DNA of 64,000 nucleotides from a virus, in IMG/VR virus record IMGVR_UViG_3300044732_001099, positions 22,967-86,966 of that record. The stretch is one strand, 5' to 3'. This document shows positions 27,501-31,972 of the stretch, piece by piece (the stretch's first letter is position 1; every line of letters starts with the position of its first letter). A model generated the notes under the pieces. It did not search any database. It was not told the origin of the DNA and saw only the letters and a list, made by a program, of their open reading frames with translations. A program made the translations under genes and the position numbers.

Positions 27501-29029
27501 TAGAAAACTATATCAACAGACAGATTTATGGTAATCTTCCAGAAATGCCTAAAGTAATGCTTGGCAACATATCTGTAAATATTGACTACATGTTAGATGC
27601 TAGTAATAGATTCATAAATATGGCGCATCTTGCTATTAAACCTGGTGTTGCAATGAAAAACGTAGTAGCTACAACATCTAAACTTTTAATCAATGCTTTA
27701 ATAAATCAGATTTCAGGCAAGAACTTTAATATAGCTAATGTTACTCGTGCTGTAGAGCAAATGTTTTCTAATGGTGAAAAAATACGAGCATTAAATGAAA
27801 AGTATCAGATTGTAAACATGAGTGAAAAAGATTTGATTAATCACTTCCAACATGTAGTAAGTAAAGCAAATGCTACTGAACCAGATGCTCAGATGATACT
27901 TAACTGGTTTGGTGATTATTACAATCAGCTTATTGGCGGTATTGCTCAAATGATTAACGATGGCACTTATGATGCACACGATGAGGAAGGCAATTACGAT
28001 GAAACCAAAGACAAAAGATTTGAAGGTGAAGATGGTGAGTATATCAAAAACGCTATTATTGAACAACAATACAAAGAAGGATATCATGTTCTTGATAATG
28101 GCAAAATGACACACGCATACACTCAAAGACAAGAGAACCATGTAAAATTGCAAGTGCAAAGATTTGTTGGTGAGTTAACTGATCCTAAATACAAAAACTT
28201 AGCATCAAGTTATTCATTTGTTCGTGCTGCATCATCAATGAGAAGCTATATGTACAACGTAGCACAAGCATGGTGGAAAAACCCTAGTCAAACAGTACAT
28301 CTTGGTGGTTTTAAAGTAATTGAGGTTGATGGTAAAAAAGAACCTGTTTGGGCACCAGAACTTACAGAGGGTATGATTAACACATTAATTTATTGCGCTA
28401 AAGGTTTGAGAAATGCTGTAAAAACAGGTACATTTGATGATTATAAAAACATGTCTAGTTTCCAAAAGCGTAATCTTATAGCAATGGCTACGTTTACAGG
28501 TATCATGGCCGGTGTTTATCTTCTAGCTGATTCAATGTTATACGATGAAGATAGAAAGAAAGTTAAAAAATACCGTTATGAAAAAGACCCTAAAACAGGT
28601 AAACGTAAAAGAGTAGATATTGATGAGCCTTGGATTTCTGAAAGATTACTATCTATGTTGTACGATACAAAATATGATATGCCACTAAAAGGTGATTTGT
28701 CTATGACTGAAATGTTTGCCAAAAACATACTTTTAAAAGGTGTTGAAGAACAATTGTCATATGTATCTCCATACAGAATGTTCCAAGATATAGGCAATAT
28801 GCCATCAACTCACATTATGCAAGCTGATAATGTAGCTCAAACATTTGTTTCTACATTGATGTTGCCTTGGACATTATACCAACAGCAAGATATTGAAGGC
28901 CTTACTAATGAACTTGATGAATATTTCTACGATTTAAGTAAGAATATGCCTCTTGGTGGTGGTTACCGTGACATACATGACACATACGATTACATGTTAA
29001 ATTATATTGGTGAATCAACTAAAAAATAA
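6518..29029 (+). CDS. Giant polyvalent protein: SF1 helicase, two zincin motifs and DFDID-type RNA polymerase fused (7,503 aa)
   Basis: One uninterrupted frame of 22.5 kb. Features in order: Gly/Ala-rich hydrophobic segments at about residues 325-390 and 590-612; long coiled-coil-prone stretches (about 720-1000); an SF1 helicase with Walker A GYGGVGKST at 1476-1484, Walker B DE at 1552, motif III GD at 1596-1597 and motif VI Arg1768; a Lys/Pro/Glu linker at about 1815-1945; a zincin motif HEISH at 2486-2490 with a possible third ligand in AEHLAD; an RNA-polymerase region at about 3600-4990 with DGQSF (3875), GMRTP (4646-4650) and DQDVD (4685-4689); an SH3/KOW-like patch near 5978; a second zincin motif HEFAH at 6095-6099; and a hydrophobic helix near 7319-7342. 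Such fusions match the known class of large polyvalent proteins, which are packaged and injected with phage DNA; crAss-like phages use a virion RNA polymerase with a DFDID motif. Delivery and early transcription here are inferred. Most of the length stays unassigned. Confidence 0.9.
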   Translation: MAGPDPNNNNLPEQTNNNPEPQKQQFVDPITLKLNNITEYEAKELGWTVVPMTLEDSYRVNQPSIGNMSPMQYQKLYRTYMEEDMYEAALSRRYDQNRDASYDFLQSIRRPAESKPGLPIQAHPKAWGISPENASKYQYVDSQKRLSEIGYEYGLRGTRRQVLNNEQIAESRKKYFDPKANGGLGEFKSIEAYQRSNHFGSPYRYAEDGTKKMLVMDNANKMWVEVDEDDVIAGNQLRSTWGTKEKDSGFFQHVSDSFYNGTVDLTTNMWGSMVETMGTMGKFMSGSDDVNSWQKWGRSVQNYGNAQKSKISEAAENEGMFGSWRAGFGTVSNMLPQLAAQAGIGFLTGGASAYVQALGKGGQFAARMMNGAPHMFGAIYAANGMNEEGKAAGLSDNDRMFMNLLAGGTVFAAEKFTSKFLGATGIADGFANKASREIVEQNMAKGTSEVMKKFAPTIISKTASAAEKEAAKEAASSTLGRYYLNGLKTVVATGKLGKNLGQNLLNGTQRLLSAPIRFGYTTTPKTLMGRTRGFVASAWEEGWEEEIEKRMNYWFKEAYNAGMIGIDGPDKYATPGKGMFDNTVHSKPYDEFFAGAIGGGIMGAIFGGRMKRNFSDKHAIEYALQFGGDFDKAYDALVSWKERVGFDSKITDPSDNFLSMFPETERKDIKSRNDIAFEALVEDVRAASQIIKTFKLTDPDKISRIAGGDMRLLTDTVDNLVNAKKLSTEIEGLKVQLQNTKPEDVNYKELERQIQEKEVDLKQVSKLADDVLSGKAIENYRAQTFVRGLLVNNEYNNLYNSIENETDPEVKRQKAQKAFDDSINNAETRDLWKDQEKALNLIYNSREILEQFKQSKATIEERTKQSNDFVGEFDSIDFNNPDSIIEVLQKVNGNHLQEIVGKKIDDISKKINDEREKIQVELDNDFNSVREKFGFDDVTFDDLYNKTGNDEIDAAIDEVLGKKKDKVERFSSLNGVDNEVKNAKTLLKNRGAVKYVPGGGIDTRTGEWNNGDYFTQQANQRKYKKVNKDVETEIDEKTFVSMQDAAKAQGKDSFEYNGEMFIAEDSNQIKVDGKKAVDRSTLVDDSQLFDFLEIDDVNELFLKMPTVGGMNIREELNKIAKEYDETKVLTAQMKEKLKEINKNITDQEEMLSVYKWAKMLSENKILSPVQEEYMDMQTFNEVNLPAYINKLAVDRSYFMNVAVSTLSKDDRDNKLNELKDNVIKMQAHVYNELVAELNGDDIVVNGQTVKFPGEISLDSSETEVMQAYQWMHYFIQNLTPDQKNEFKGAFDKFWSAKVESKDTVPSAQEQGMFLEGFDLMLDFEAFKNGYTTSKYYNKNNSYRELFYYHAINMMMNVDPMIAFGAISNVIDAVDASQKFELDKSKYPAGDHTAEQIMNVMIGITHLSENIKRNEANPDVAFIELLDHVKSTMKIGASREGRSNKAKGLYERVKNSSTGKYNTNGKHIKDNVMSFFGYGGVGKSTFVIKTLSEIALSLGKKNFVFIAPNIEQKNILENTVKNIFPKGVHAEFYLVSDFVKKQDQYKDYVIFADEISLYSDEEKNSIAFNYSKIGGKKISTVDNVGFIDESNTVFLLGDTLQAPPSGEIYDNSPRIEQFTQHGFNITSVKRSSFIEIYKIQTEFRRNAKNNELGPPQLFGYSYSEDDNVKKGVKLNNDKDGFLAESKAAVESGIGYIIVHSEKEYNDIINDISPDKHDRVFLMTQLNKSPQGRTLVGEVYVYMPYSTTDTKSQYNNNKLYNMYMLTAVSRASQFVSVYTGDGLGNKNSVKVSEDKIESFDDSVEAKVERKQQLWNRVSGVVKGLTAVKAVPAPVKNTNKPKAPVVQTDDLNQQEEAPKENAAANNTKGKGVKSNSNSPKKTTQVKTNNRKRKTTNKNKKQYEEQQETPEEETNEPVTAYEQNVSNQGDMPEDELNNLDGNQDTDTDHSNIESSIDNGEFGLTLKTGENNVNLVTTFVNGNPFVVVVGGTYRDKNGKIIKVTRIISNDDGTYSVKTSELKMVIPLEKFSELALSPSIDILDKYENALISFTQSGILTLFGKTIGYTPAMGPLTDKKALAAKYQEMANTTAMLYKNLGQRFEVKIDIVKGMPTVDWNGSVNTAFPYVLQVSIDNGKGFEYFTTHYLQDPQRANKTVPDNPQQENLEVYNNTLFGIVEKLYNSNRTEFYTSATKNNISASSFIGFHKDIPVMSYSQVKDMVGMYGMELTETFQGVNKNGIAETYAIAHFGNKDNGQKIIFQSVTASNMNDEQKNLMLNEVNRMRGILQNAVNQILPNEAVNKQALQGTDSIFAFNNSFALLNNAVIAQKLYTEKDAENKTTIEERLKLRLEVLNDLAAFLYPVKMLYPYKHESLVSQFRLNTKLQSGKEVTGIEYMSTVKGLFLRMPVMDISAGILLDDTKGLASKITNQQELENYTSSFAEIQSELEDILGEGIQLGIIKSDLYHGFVDKLGKIHMNMHNSAFNPKTLSHEISHYVSEFLITDEYQAVLFDEVDKKYGVTQKQGNWRNDLDARRTVAEHLADDGERYKSDRRNLKGISKVMRSFFDWFNRFMSRIGIINDKINDFYYDLYVAKKYKSLSGMALNTVRDEMPYDSLYSRIIYDDSSFNTVANNFFYDNQIARQVANNVAEIAAKEVIMPSMNRRMFLDGAMSFTDMINRIENNSREKVMYDTDENGNTIYKEQVINGKSMFLPVIRELTVDYTRPFLRWNYNATDENGNSVTGLHLQYYDESIKGYKTAVPNSQGVFFTEKRQREEFRRLLQKSVDEFEIETVNGLVSVVDKTVEGKMKLKGIISNKDKVLYKNAMLLNSKVFKAMINRIFPSLDVDTIINRDGQVRYSDILESLIRVQDANIRKNEEDTNPMDKQSDIMKLMLNTIPVYQFLPDGSVVEMRGKKLNYEVANKILTDIHSNLWIGNSQDGIEAFAKSMEMFINSKMMNNTNPTELNSDAKFISAYSIYKTYFDPQAKQRTDKYYYPSHTRIYNWNKQLSNKTRGTKDYQDALDRFYAEYLTAVNTEKESDETIRKQTPLTKDEFELNIAKRSKLSETILNSVITHFGSLTSNKFENVKKYGKGKRTTFVSMAKQSSSAHDTKLKLEQSIISNLQINGGLMPDRYVDLFINRKRPLKVKEGQEKANSYFTMTDRGIRYRHKTNDSSDLGVIIMPMENGKFRNMTPNEINKLTQYAKGAQTNISGIIRKVFTDFFNMSKSSTAKNAAKVLSVPKVGSNAHGIETLSDVLAPLIASMYVYTVERTVDPNQITAKQPVYPLYNQALQNTAKDSGQKENYGKITDSTIDSILDKDAGSNILKDGEEYFFPTGFYKELQALAEIMTYNENNPTILSLDGRRKLYTIGNSHNFNYKFSNGKNDALVEKFEEVVKGPHTNPNARGNKILNPILERKGVISSTPYMMGIDSTGKTAELKNMTVQDNLHAALANFTKNENQKALTYNISPVLIPVNNGGNRGRQHLFEVRLGHFNGNGNGFLTKQTIDNVDTFKLDVRNITSQLKRGFAIKEEAQVHSINRWMNFLMNPANNKITNNASSYFASLGLGLSPIDTTIPGWKAQRDATVAKLVEYLKNYDAWIIDDDVVGFEGSGLRLGSDFLIIKANKNDKGGRLYLGHDASMMNKVLTRNEDGTQKFRSIAQQLFNYSNYNNTVTIDVDDNNQITFALHEVLRTDDFNNEQIYVNYIDNLGLTQTYMFTDDDLQKIVDSLFEKHYKETNEIALADGYKMTSENVFDLYPYEDEIKVVDGINIYGTTPSVIWKGLIIGHAMVNYFSDHAIEGTEANHLSSVVYENETGSIAYGVNRNKRALSHTSTGFTPSFKTHNGMDEESRIMIIKDLKVNASISTLLGEINKEHIVFDGQSFNNPFSMEMYFNSIGGNNGSLNRRIQKSIAQQFNYKDGSTFLKKHAGFIVSKSMMDSSVDMANMFEYMLNPALRLVIKGEDLNKISFLKKSDIDNLANDSLYQRYLIYFDQSATETALKQTLSNINSKFGNLKTMLEGSLKYKNNAPAVDSILADWKNSQFNDTIVGQYDFIGKVLADTNNQGMLSQEGEKDHSRAIEMLVDFYADYRAKNPDTYKTKYPYLSSIQFTGNKKDQTKDFEMPFVAFNKSAGATHSDANGQFNQGRPMPMFVKDGDAAPTNFYELVDYWKNQTEDAPYDKWTYMFDNTQEITQLNPEREIDDNEESPMVQAMSIILANPNSLNTGLAQEIATDLSSLMRVGLENVMRFITNEGKWSEDVDQRIKDLKIQTGAISSETGVGLSNKEIATIENFVKSKIKKSMSQSDDTTMLSEIISDDQISLNVSHGAVTRAQQYVAAFLRKEAVKRKVDAMRLVQAGGNFIDIVEHKETGEVFMLAEAYKHAAKMGVSFDSLFDVNSVRGLKHTTIDTKPDLSVEQLAQVRAIDTIMNQAIAENPANEKQIKKDFSRIKMKYLAEQNLLDVSKGEAIVPAVMFKKFNIPGNVGLNEIFRLYGKKDGIVSETNLMEASSDYNATKELIQNYVNDNISFEMKYNSNGKPRVEVLYNENQSGLNTYFEMMFVDGLNKYLKDNYKKFGSIYAKVDKEMELKHGDSYRAMKEGSLEKSVEDIKQELRTRLAEESTAFAQSEITNLVDKYTDAITSVAITLKDNIGMRTPSGPGSGFINNIVGFINDASSVGYVNTIKNLIDGSDQDVDQFTIYYLSSTMLDSGKMSILEYNNWKDKQKKDGNYNVLSDEEAKVINNRLIRHLQRYYSDPLNAELTMAAIDLDPVKKAADGTYRELFKDGDLAHNIGHSFVYRNIAMDGQAVGPFANAQKLQTLLYSGYSMNQRRGIDSSIYNFKINKVENAIGQLEDEYSKVPVYMEMLINAATDNPKLLILGAMNITMNNADMASAMMFAPKDIHDYMRSMPGNENMNEVDAVLNFLKLDANKDIFNYVKSNSGMYNGGFSRSYYNTAYNYYKKLQAHGSEYEEQYKNNLNKNSDIFDSMVSFLINNVGYDEAFINTAIATAQTENKGDVLLSMIRNININNISKEISKKHNILKNVLDNFIVNNLDEITDNEFKAEIEKALNSKDVQASYDIVNSIASMSPIDNLANINEESKALSEKYKQFFKDLKSYKDNLKKNKNLARKTDPSYINEVYLVTKYAMLGDIMSDLVKVANINQFKQSKAYDQKKFENDFTFATGYTIDELIGIYDRFNSWKKDNGESSTIGDYFDANPNEKKPIEAVRDTAFKTKAHTMAQVDFSYMRDSIESPVTGEVINYYEDYHKIFDFASILLSRPDVMESFRASQMFKDINSSIFNIESTEIQSMIDTITDNIAYDILPEAKSIVLKEEISKYFVHLYLSEINNNGFESKVKEDIFKALEKFNILTLPMTAGLATSNGMMHNIGNPIGVRNFISNFPEFFDTVIRQSEMQRLKEMGSKFTAQDLESAYEFIDRIEKYSYNRMDYLEVQKSRVQNANENEMLRDGFNKLSNETQTLLSLYHILKNQFDTSRSFFGEVLPKKFLIDYSKFLKEVLPTKEISQDLNNISDMILSNTSLDLLKNEKRIYKDGKEFSQAPAAWYGVAKHYKKTIQTQKSKVGTTIRTFALATTNGINGVALTQGSATRTSLSNVVPFDSVINMYNDTDAMGNPITISLSYTPTILRNLNIPMSFSLDLRPHAYIKNILHGHLENDIQNAIKRQTQEGVELTPQDVLQIVNDVMSRDLNNVYNKKGIPALQDKATAMDMENLIRNNVFNITVNSILQKHGPNADAVLQSLDGKMLKDEYYYSDIAPSYTLHAALNMLKAEGKPFTIENLRAIESIPSIEMFSDTYGVQSNEDAPLVNLLGTFGNYFTRENARDSGYVVAVNMKGPNGVGTKDLFYEAAKEIFQDTSLKNDQLNTLLANILIADSIGMSTADMKNRINSLSTVSTSNIDLLKEVAFKTYYKHVDRNIDEDISKRHSTKYHNINKSIAEGKTTELFGSIKTTVETLQRYQETPYEVGDMIHFPDGIVGIVTNVTSENNVNYVINHKLTDNRNIFNAQRAIVSLENIMQKNNTRFALDGFVRTIAGIMPNVEYRYVNDEEARQIQRSEHDSVSFYQDGIVYINVDKADRGVAIHEFAHPLTLAMQIEKPELFNAIAQQVSQSSVMDYVRKMYKDDLDTEEAMILEAIPTYIQFRYYARLAHEMSPEERANWEMFFAEAGSIFKEALIGDVNAESSIDNVDFKTADLNSISDAILNDMLKGKEFVVRNKEAFNIARFLPYTMRASSASSVKNINLTNIDTLFQRKSHNTKDDKARRQIMDSIQGNTFSGLSGTYDLTMRNKDFYDSNGNYDQKRKEKFITQIVENEMAFYGGIEKNIIQFLDELQTLEPLAAAKQSLFASWNKRYDLPNATEVQKEQLTQNVQKMMNKLGYNPNLDQAMMLSDAEKTLGLKLPNGVKLDNTIVIVHNIGKPAQEISILNVSPEYLSNHGMEKNNIAAAFIGENLTNKEKKRAKKLQKVTLSNDNGHIEAVKTAVIAMAIKKSSPGTVIRKVGAMHVNGSNISVRSRDVDDTIRQIELLVDNVPQLRDNLEVDIRDIVSDKSLYNMDLYKVPVGTRLLNYFRTLISTLKPNDNYKKSVQNTIDQGIKVFENGDNSFYQDIQKAVFGRIMHLAEELDSDVAKAANEEYQFLLQTYRELTGYNEINTQRFNELSFDEKLIQTADRWTGQIRTWLFDQVDLASRKGVDEMVPFNKELNKRTKTLNTLSGNILNYGLDKTHDLFKPLFKKATGYDQNGKEVPISTHEIHCDINDAETARALANKEITTEQFEFGKWLADSMYEEFVQYVMTVERKNISQRANMTEVELRAAAENEVARRYKRGMMPVFVRSTGSALSEGKLMDALNMYMKNAGRFIGGALYEEFTQTEDAEYQKESFRKLMSPFWNQFQNAELYGGSFRMKLLGLDLKVRNQDRSLEVIAPELQNSLSYNLQNIGNYTMMASKRTKHMQRAVASANIAMDMLRGEEAMRGVNTKDAREHVENYINRQIYGNLPEMPKVMLGNISVNIDYMLDASNRFINMAHLAIKPGVAMKNVVATTSKLLINALINQISGKNFNIANVTRAVEQMFSNGEKIRALNEKYQIVNMSEKDLINHFQHVVSKANATEPDAQMILNWFGDYYNQLIGGIAQMINDGTYDAHDEEGNYDETKDKRFEGEDGEYIKNAIIEQQYKEGYHVLDNGKMTHAYTQRQENHVKLQVQRFVGELTDPKYKNLASSYSFVRAASSMRSYMYNVAQAWWKNPSQTVHLGGFKVIEVDGKKEPVWAPELTEGMINTLIYCAKGLRNAVKTGTFDDYKNMSSFQKRNLIAMATFTGIMAGVYLLADSMLYDEDRKKVKKYRYEKDPKTGKRKRVDIDEPWISERLLSMLYDTKYDMPLKGDLSMTEMFAKNILLKGVEEQLSYVSPYRMFQDIGNMPSTHIMQADNVAQTFVSTLMLPWTLYQQQDIEGLTNELDEYFYDLSKNMPLGGGYRDIHDTYDYMLNYIGESTKK
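10910..11885 (+). other. SF1 helicase domain inside the giant protein
   Basis: Encodes about residues 1465-1790. In order it shows motif I GYGGVGKST (Gly1476 to Thr1484), motif II IFADEIS (Asp1552, Glu1553), motif III FLLGDTLQAPP (Asp1597), an S/TxFRRN-like motif IV region (TEFRRNAKN) and motif VI AVSRASQFV (Arg1768). This ordering is the layout of UvrD/RecD-type superfamily 1 helicases. All key residues appear intact, so ATPase activity is plausible. Confidence 0.8.
13973..13987 (+). other. First zincin-type HExxH motif of the giant protein
   Basis: Codes for HEISH (His2486, Glu2487, His2490) inside a hydrophobic helix (LSHEISHYVSEFLI). About 40 residues later comes TVAEHLADDGERY, where the Glu may be the third zinc ligand, followed by a Phe/Arg-rich helix. 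This arrangement is common in phage and plasmid polyvalent metallopeptidase domains. Protease activity is not shown. Confidence 0.6.
18125..21488 (+). other. Core of DFDID-type (crAss-like) RNA polymerase domain in the giant protein
   Basis: About residues 3870-4990. Segments recalled from crAss-like virion RNA polymerases occur in the right order: DGQSFNNP...MYFNSIGG (3875 on), GMRTPSGPGSG (4646 on), then about 30 residues later GSDQDVDQFTIYYL with three aspartates 4685, 4687 and 4689 at the metal-binding DxDxD, then DGQAVGPFANAQKLQ (4798 on) and LINAATDNPKLLILGAMNITMN (about 4860 on). The canonical block is GSDFDIDKL; here Phe is Gln and the following Lys is Gln, but all three Asp are kept. 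The fold belongs to the two-barrel polymerases related to eukaryotic RNA-dependent RNA polymerases and cellular RNAP. The outer borders of the domain are uncertain. Confidence 0.75.
24800..24814 (+). other. Second zincin-type HExxH motif of the giant protein
   Basis: Codes for HEFAH (His6095, Glu6096, His6099) in the context GVAIHEFAHPLTLAM, preceded by a beta strand (YINVDKADRG). This is a typical active-site helix of zinc metallopeptidases. A candidate third ligand is a downstream Glu in DTEEAMILEAIPTYI. It lies about 1,400 residues after the polymerase motif. Confidence 0.6.
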
Positions 29030-29032
29030 AAT

Positions 29033-30316
29033 ATGCCAACTCTAATTTCAAACGAAAACTATGCGATACGCTGGGACAAGACAGAATGTAACCAGTATAC
29101 CATATCAAACATATCAAGTGTTTACAATGCCAACGTAGTCATAACAGACGAAACTGGCACATACACGGAAACATTTAATCTTGCTCCTGATGGGTCAAAC
29201 ACTGTAGTTTTGCCTGGAGATGGTGTGTTTAAGTTGTGTGCCTATGCATTTGATTTGCCGCTTAATCCAGAAGAGCTAGAAACAACAAATGGTAAGTTAT
29301 CAGTAATAACTTTTCCAATAGTAACTACTATAGGATTAGCTCTTGTATCATCAAGATTTTACGATACAGTTTATACCACATTTGTTCCTACACCTGGTTT
29401 ATTTAACTCTGTGCCTGCATCCTATCAAGGTTTTGTTGATGATTTGCAAGGATATGTTACAGCAAATGGCGGTGGAATAGTTACTATGCTTGAGCCAGGT
29501 AGTTCTTTACCAAATGTCCCAGCAAATAATAATCTATATCAACTTGTAGTTCAAGCAAATGATGTATACTTAACAGATGTAACTGGTAATTACGGAACTC
29601 CTGATGAATATGTATCTGATGCAACTTTGTATTGCGCTTACGAATATGTATTTGACGAAAACAAGCAATACGTAGCATCGTTTATAATAAATGGCACCGA
29701 AGTAGTTCCGGTAAATTCTGTTTGGAATATGTCAACTGTTCAAGGAACGACAGAAGCAGAAACAACTATTAACACATTTTTAGGAAATGCAGGTTATTCA
29801 GTAGCGGATATTTTGTCTTTAAAAATTTACTTAGTAAACCCAAGTCCTGGAAAAGATTGTAATTTAATAACACTTACTGCAGTTGAGTTAGGCCCGGGCG
29901 AAACACAATGTGATTACATTTATGAGTTCTGTGATTTGTATGCCTGTTTATCTAGGTTAATGAACCGTTGGCTATGCCAAGACCCATGTGCTGACAAATG
30001 TACGGCCGCTGGAGAATCTTACGAAGAAGCAAGACGCAAGGCAGTAGAACTAAGCACTATGTTCTTTCACGCGCTAATGCCGTTGGTAACAACAGACAGA
30101 CTTTGGTATCTTGGCAACTGGGATATATCAGATCAAAGACTATGCAATGTCAATAACATACTTGAGCTTTACAAAAAGATGCGCGACTATGTTAAAAACT
30201 GTGGCTTTGACTGCGGATGCGGATGCCCGGATAACTGCGGCGACTGCCAACCATGTAACGGATATAGCTATGCACCATCTCCTTCTAACCCATCAACTCC
30301 CTGCGGATGCAAGTAA
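29033..30316 (+). CDS. Structural protein with Cys-rich C terminus, unknown function
   Basis: 427 residues, starting 3 nt after the giant gene. The N-terminal two thirds are rich in Thr, Val and Tyr and look like beta-sandwich modules (about 1-110 and 120-290). Residues from about 297 hold a helical domain with many cysteines (CDYIYEFCDLYACLSRL...CQDPCADKC). The last 40 residues are an extreme Cys/Pro/Gly tail with GCGCP, NCGDCQPC and a terminal CGCK. The tail could be disulfide-linked or metal-binding. The gene overlaps the next by 10 nt, suggesting translational coupling. A virion role is inferred from its place before the tail fibre; the family is not recognised. Confidence 0.75.
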   Translation: MPTLISNENYAIRWDKTECNQYTISNISSVYNANVVITDETGTYTETFNLAPDGSNTVVLPGDGVFKLCAYAFDLPLNPEELETTNGKLSVITFPIVTTIGLALVSSRFYDTVYTTFVPTPGLFNSVPASYQGFVDDLQGYVTANGGGIVTMLEPGSSLPNVPANNNLYQLVVQANDVYLTDVTGNYGTPDEYVSDATLYCAYEYVFDENKQYVASFIINGTEVVPVNSVWNMSTVQGTTEAETTINTFLGNAGYSVADILSLKIYLVNPSPGKDCNLITLTAVELGPGETQCDYIYEFCDLYACLSRLMNRWLCQDPCADKCTAAGESYEEARRKAVELSTMFFHALMPLVTTDRLWYLGNWDISDQRLCNVNNILELYKKMRDYVKNCGFDCGCGCPDNCGDCQPCNGYSYAPSPSNPSTPCGCK

Positions 30317-30774
30317 TAACAGACTTCGATAGACGAGTAGGCAATGTATATGAGATTGCCAACAAAGTAACACAAAACTGGGCATGCTCCTACTACGAAC
30401 TTGGTAAGTGGGGCATAACCAGCAATGGCAAACAGATGCTAATGCTTCAAGATATGGGAGTGCTATATTTGTTTCTTGCTATGCTAGAGTGGAAAGCAAT
30501 GGAGCATAACACATATAGTCTGACATACGATGAAAACAATTGCCCTGAGTGGAAATACCCGGGTAACTTTGTAGATGAAAAGTTTGTAGACTGCATAGTA
30601 AAGCATTTTCATTGCCAAGGCATAGACATTAGAACAATACTAAGAAAGTTTGGTGTGCTGCCATTAGAAGGCAAGCCAGACGGTATTGACTACATGCACA
30701 TTGAAAGTGGTAATCCACCTTGCGACAATAGACTATTTCAGATTGACAAACCTTATGGAAATGATTTCGTATAA
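30307..30774 (+). CDS. Hypothetical protein of the tail module
   Basis: 155 residues. The ATG lies inside the Cys-tail codons of the previous gene (overlap 10 nt). The protein is mostly helical with aromatic and Cys residues (a WACSYYELGKW stretch near residue 25, and FHCQGIDIRTILRKFG near 103). No motif gives a function. It may be a partner or completion factor of the preceding Cys-rich protein, because both share the composition and are translationally coupled. 16 nt separate it from the tail-fibre gene. Confidence 0.7.
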   Translation: MQVITDFDRRVGNVYEIANKVTQNWACSYYELGKWGITSNGKQMLMLQDMGVLYLFLAMLEWKAMEHNTYSLTYDENNCPEWKYPGNFVDEKFVDCIVKHFHCQGIDIRTILRKFGVLPLEGKPDGIDYMHIESGNPPCDNRLFQIDKPYGNDFV

Positions 30775-30790
30775 CTAAAAATATAAAACC

Positions 30791-31972
30791 ATGGCATTAC
30801 GACAAAGAACTTATTTCTTCGACGCAGGAAACGCAGATAGGTTTAACTCTCAAGACATTCCAACAGAGCAAACAATGTCTGACTGGTGCGATTCAGTACC
30901 ATTCATCAAAGAAATAACAGACCGAGCACAGCTTACTAGAGCCGGCATTGCAAAGACTACAACTGATGCAAAAATAAATACTGGCGATAATGTAGATGCA
31001 GCCGGTGTATCTCCATTAGGATTTACATCATTTGTAAGACCGGCACAGATACCAAAAATACTTGATAGTTCATCAATAACTTGGACTAAAGTAGCAAGAG
31101 GCGGTGCAACTAATACTGATACAGGTGTAGGTATTGAAGATTGGCGGGCAAGTTTTGATTATTCTACATTGCCAGATGTTGATACTTCTGAAGTATTGCT
31201 TGATGCAAACAAATCTGTTAGAATATTAACAGGTGGCTTTCCTTGTTCTATGACAGATGCTGAGGTTACAACTAATGCAGGAGATCCTTTAAATGACTAT
31301 TTAAGTGATTTAAGAGCAGCTATAAATCAAGCTAATCAAACTATTATTTCATTGTCTAATACTGTGTGCGATTTACAAAACAATGTAGATACACAAGTAG
31401 CATTAGGTGATGTTGTTATGTCTGTTACATCATCAGGTTCCTGGTCAGATAAATGGTTAGAACCTAATGGTGATGAAATAAGTATTGCAGCTTATCCTGA
31501 TTTATATGCTATAATAGGTTTTAATTATGGAGTTCCATCTACACCAGGTTTTTTTAAGTTACCAGATTTAGTATCAGCTCCAAATAATCAAAATTATTTA
31601 AGAGCAAGAACTAATACAGGTCTTTTGTTACCAGGTAATATTAATGGTGGTTCTGTCTTAAGAACATTAGATGAAAATGATTTGCCTAAACATATTCATA
31701 CTGTAACCGGAACTGCTTTATCGGCAGGAGAGCATCAACATTCGTGGCCTGTATATGATACTAGTGGTGCTACACAAACTGGTAAAATTGATGGTCATGC
31801 AGGAAATACTGACTCACAAACATTTACTACGCCTTTAACAGGTGCGCATACACATAATTTATCAGGAACAACAGATGATTTTGGTGTAGATGTTCCAAAT
31901 GAAGTATGGAACACAAACACAAACGTCACTCCAAGATATACAAATGTTTACCTTAAAATGCGCGTAAAATAA
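30791..31972 (+). CDS. Tail fibre with phage tail-collar domain and His-rich tip
   Basis: 393 residues. Residues from about 205 resemble the phage tail-collar fold (GDVVMSV...W..PNGDEISIAAYPDLYAIIG..YG....FKLPDL). After it, three His clusters appear: HIHTV, GEHQHSW and GAHTHNL. In phage T4 gp37-type tips such HxH pairs coordinate iron along the trimer needle. The C terminus ends in the usual beta-rich RYTNVYLKMRVK. A Gln/Asn-rich helix near residues 173-200 may trimerise the fibre. The N-terminal 160 residues should attach to the virion. A receptor-binding or host-contact role is inferred. It overlaps the endolysin start by one base (TAATGA). Confidence 0.85.
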   Translation: MALRQRTYFFDAGNADRFNSQDIPTEQTMSDWCDSVPFIKEITDRAQLTRAGIAKTTTDAKINTGDNVDAAGVSPLGFTSFVRPAQIPKILDSSSITWTKVARGGATNTDTGVGIEDWRASFDYSTLPDVDTSEVLLDANKSVRILTGGFPCSMTDAEVTTNAGDPLNDYLSDLRAAINQANQTIISLSNTVCDLQNNVDTQVALGDVVMSVTSSGSWSDKWLEPNGDEISIAAYPDLYAIIGFNYGVPSTPGFFKLPDLVSAPNNQNYLRARTNTGLLLPGNINGGSVLRTLDENDLPKHIHTVTGTALSAGEHQHSWPVYDTSGATQTGKIDGHAGNTDSQTFTTPLTGAHTHNLSGTTDDFGVDVPNEVWNTNTNVTPRYTNVYLKMRVK

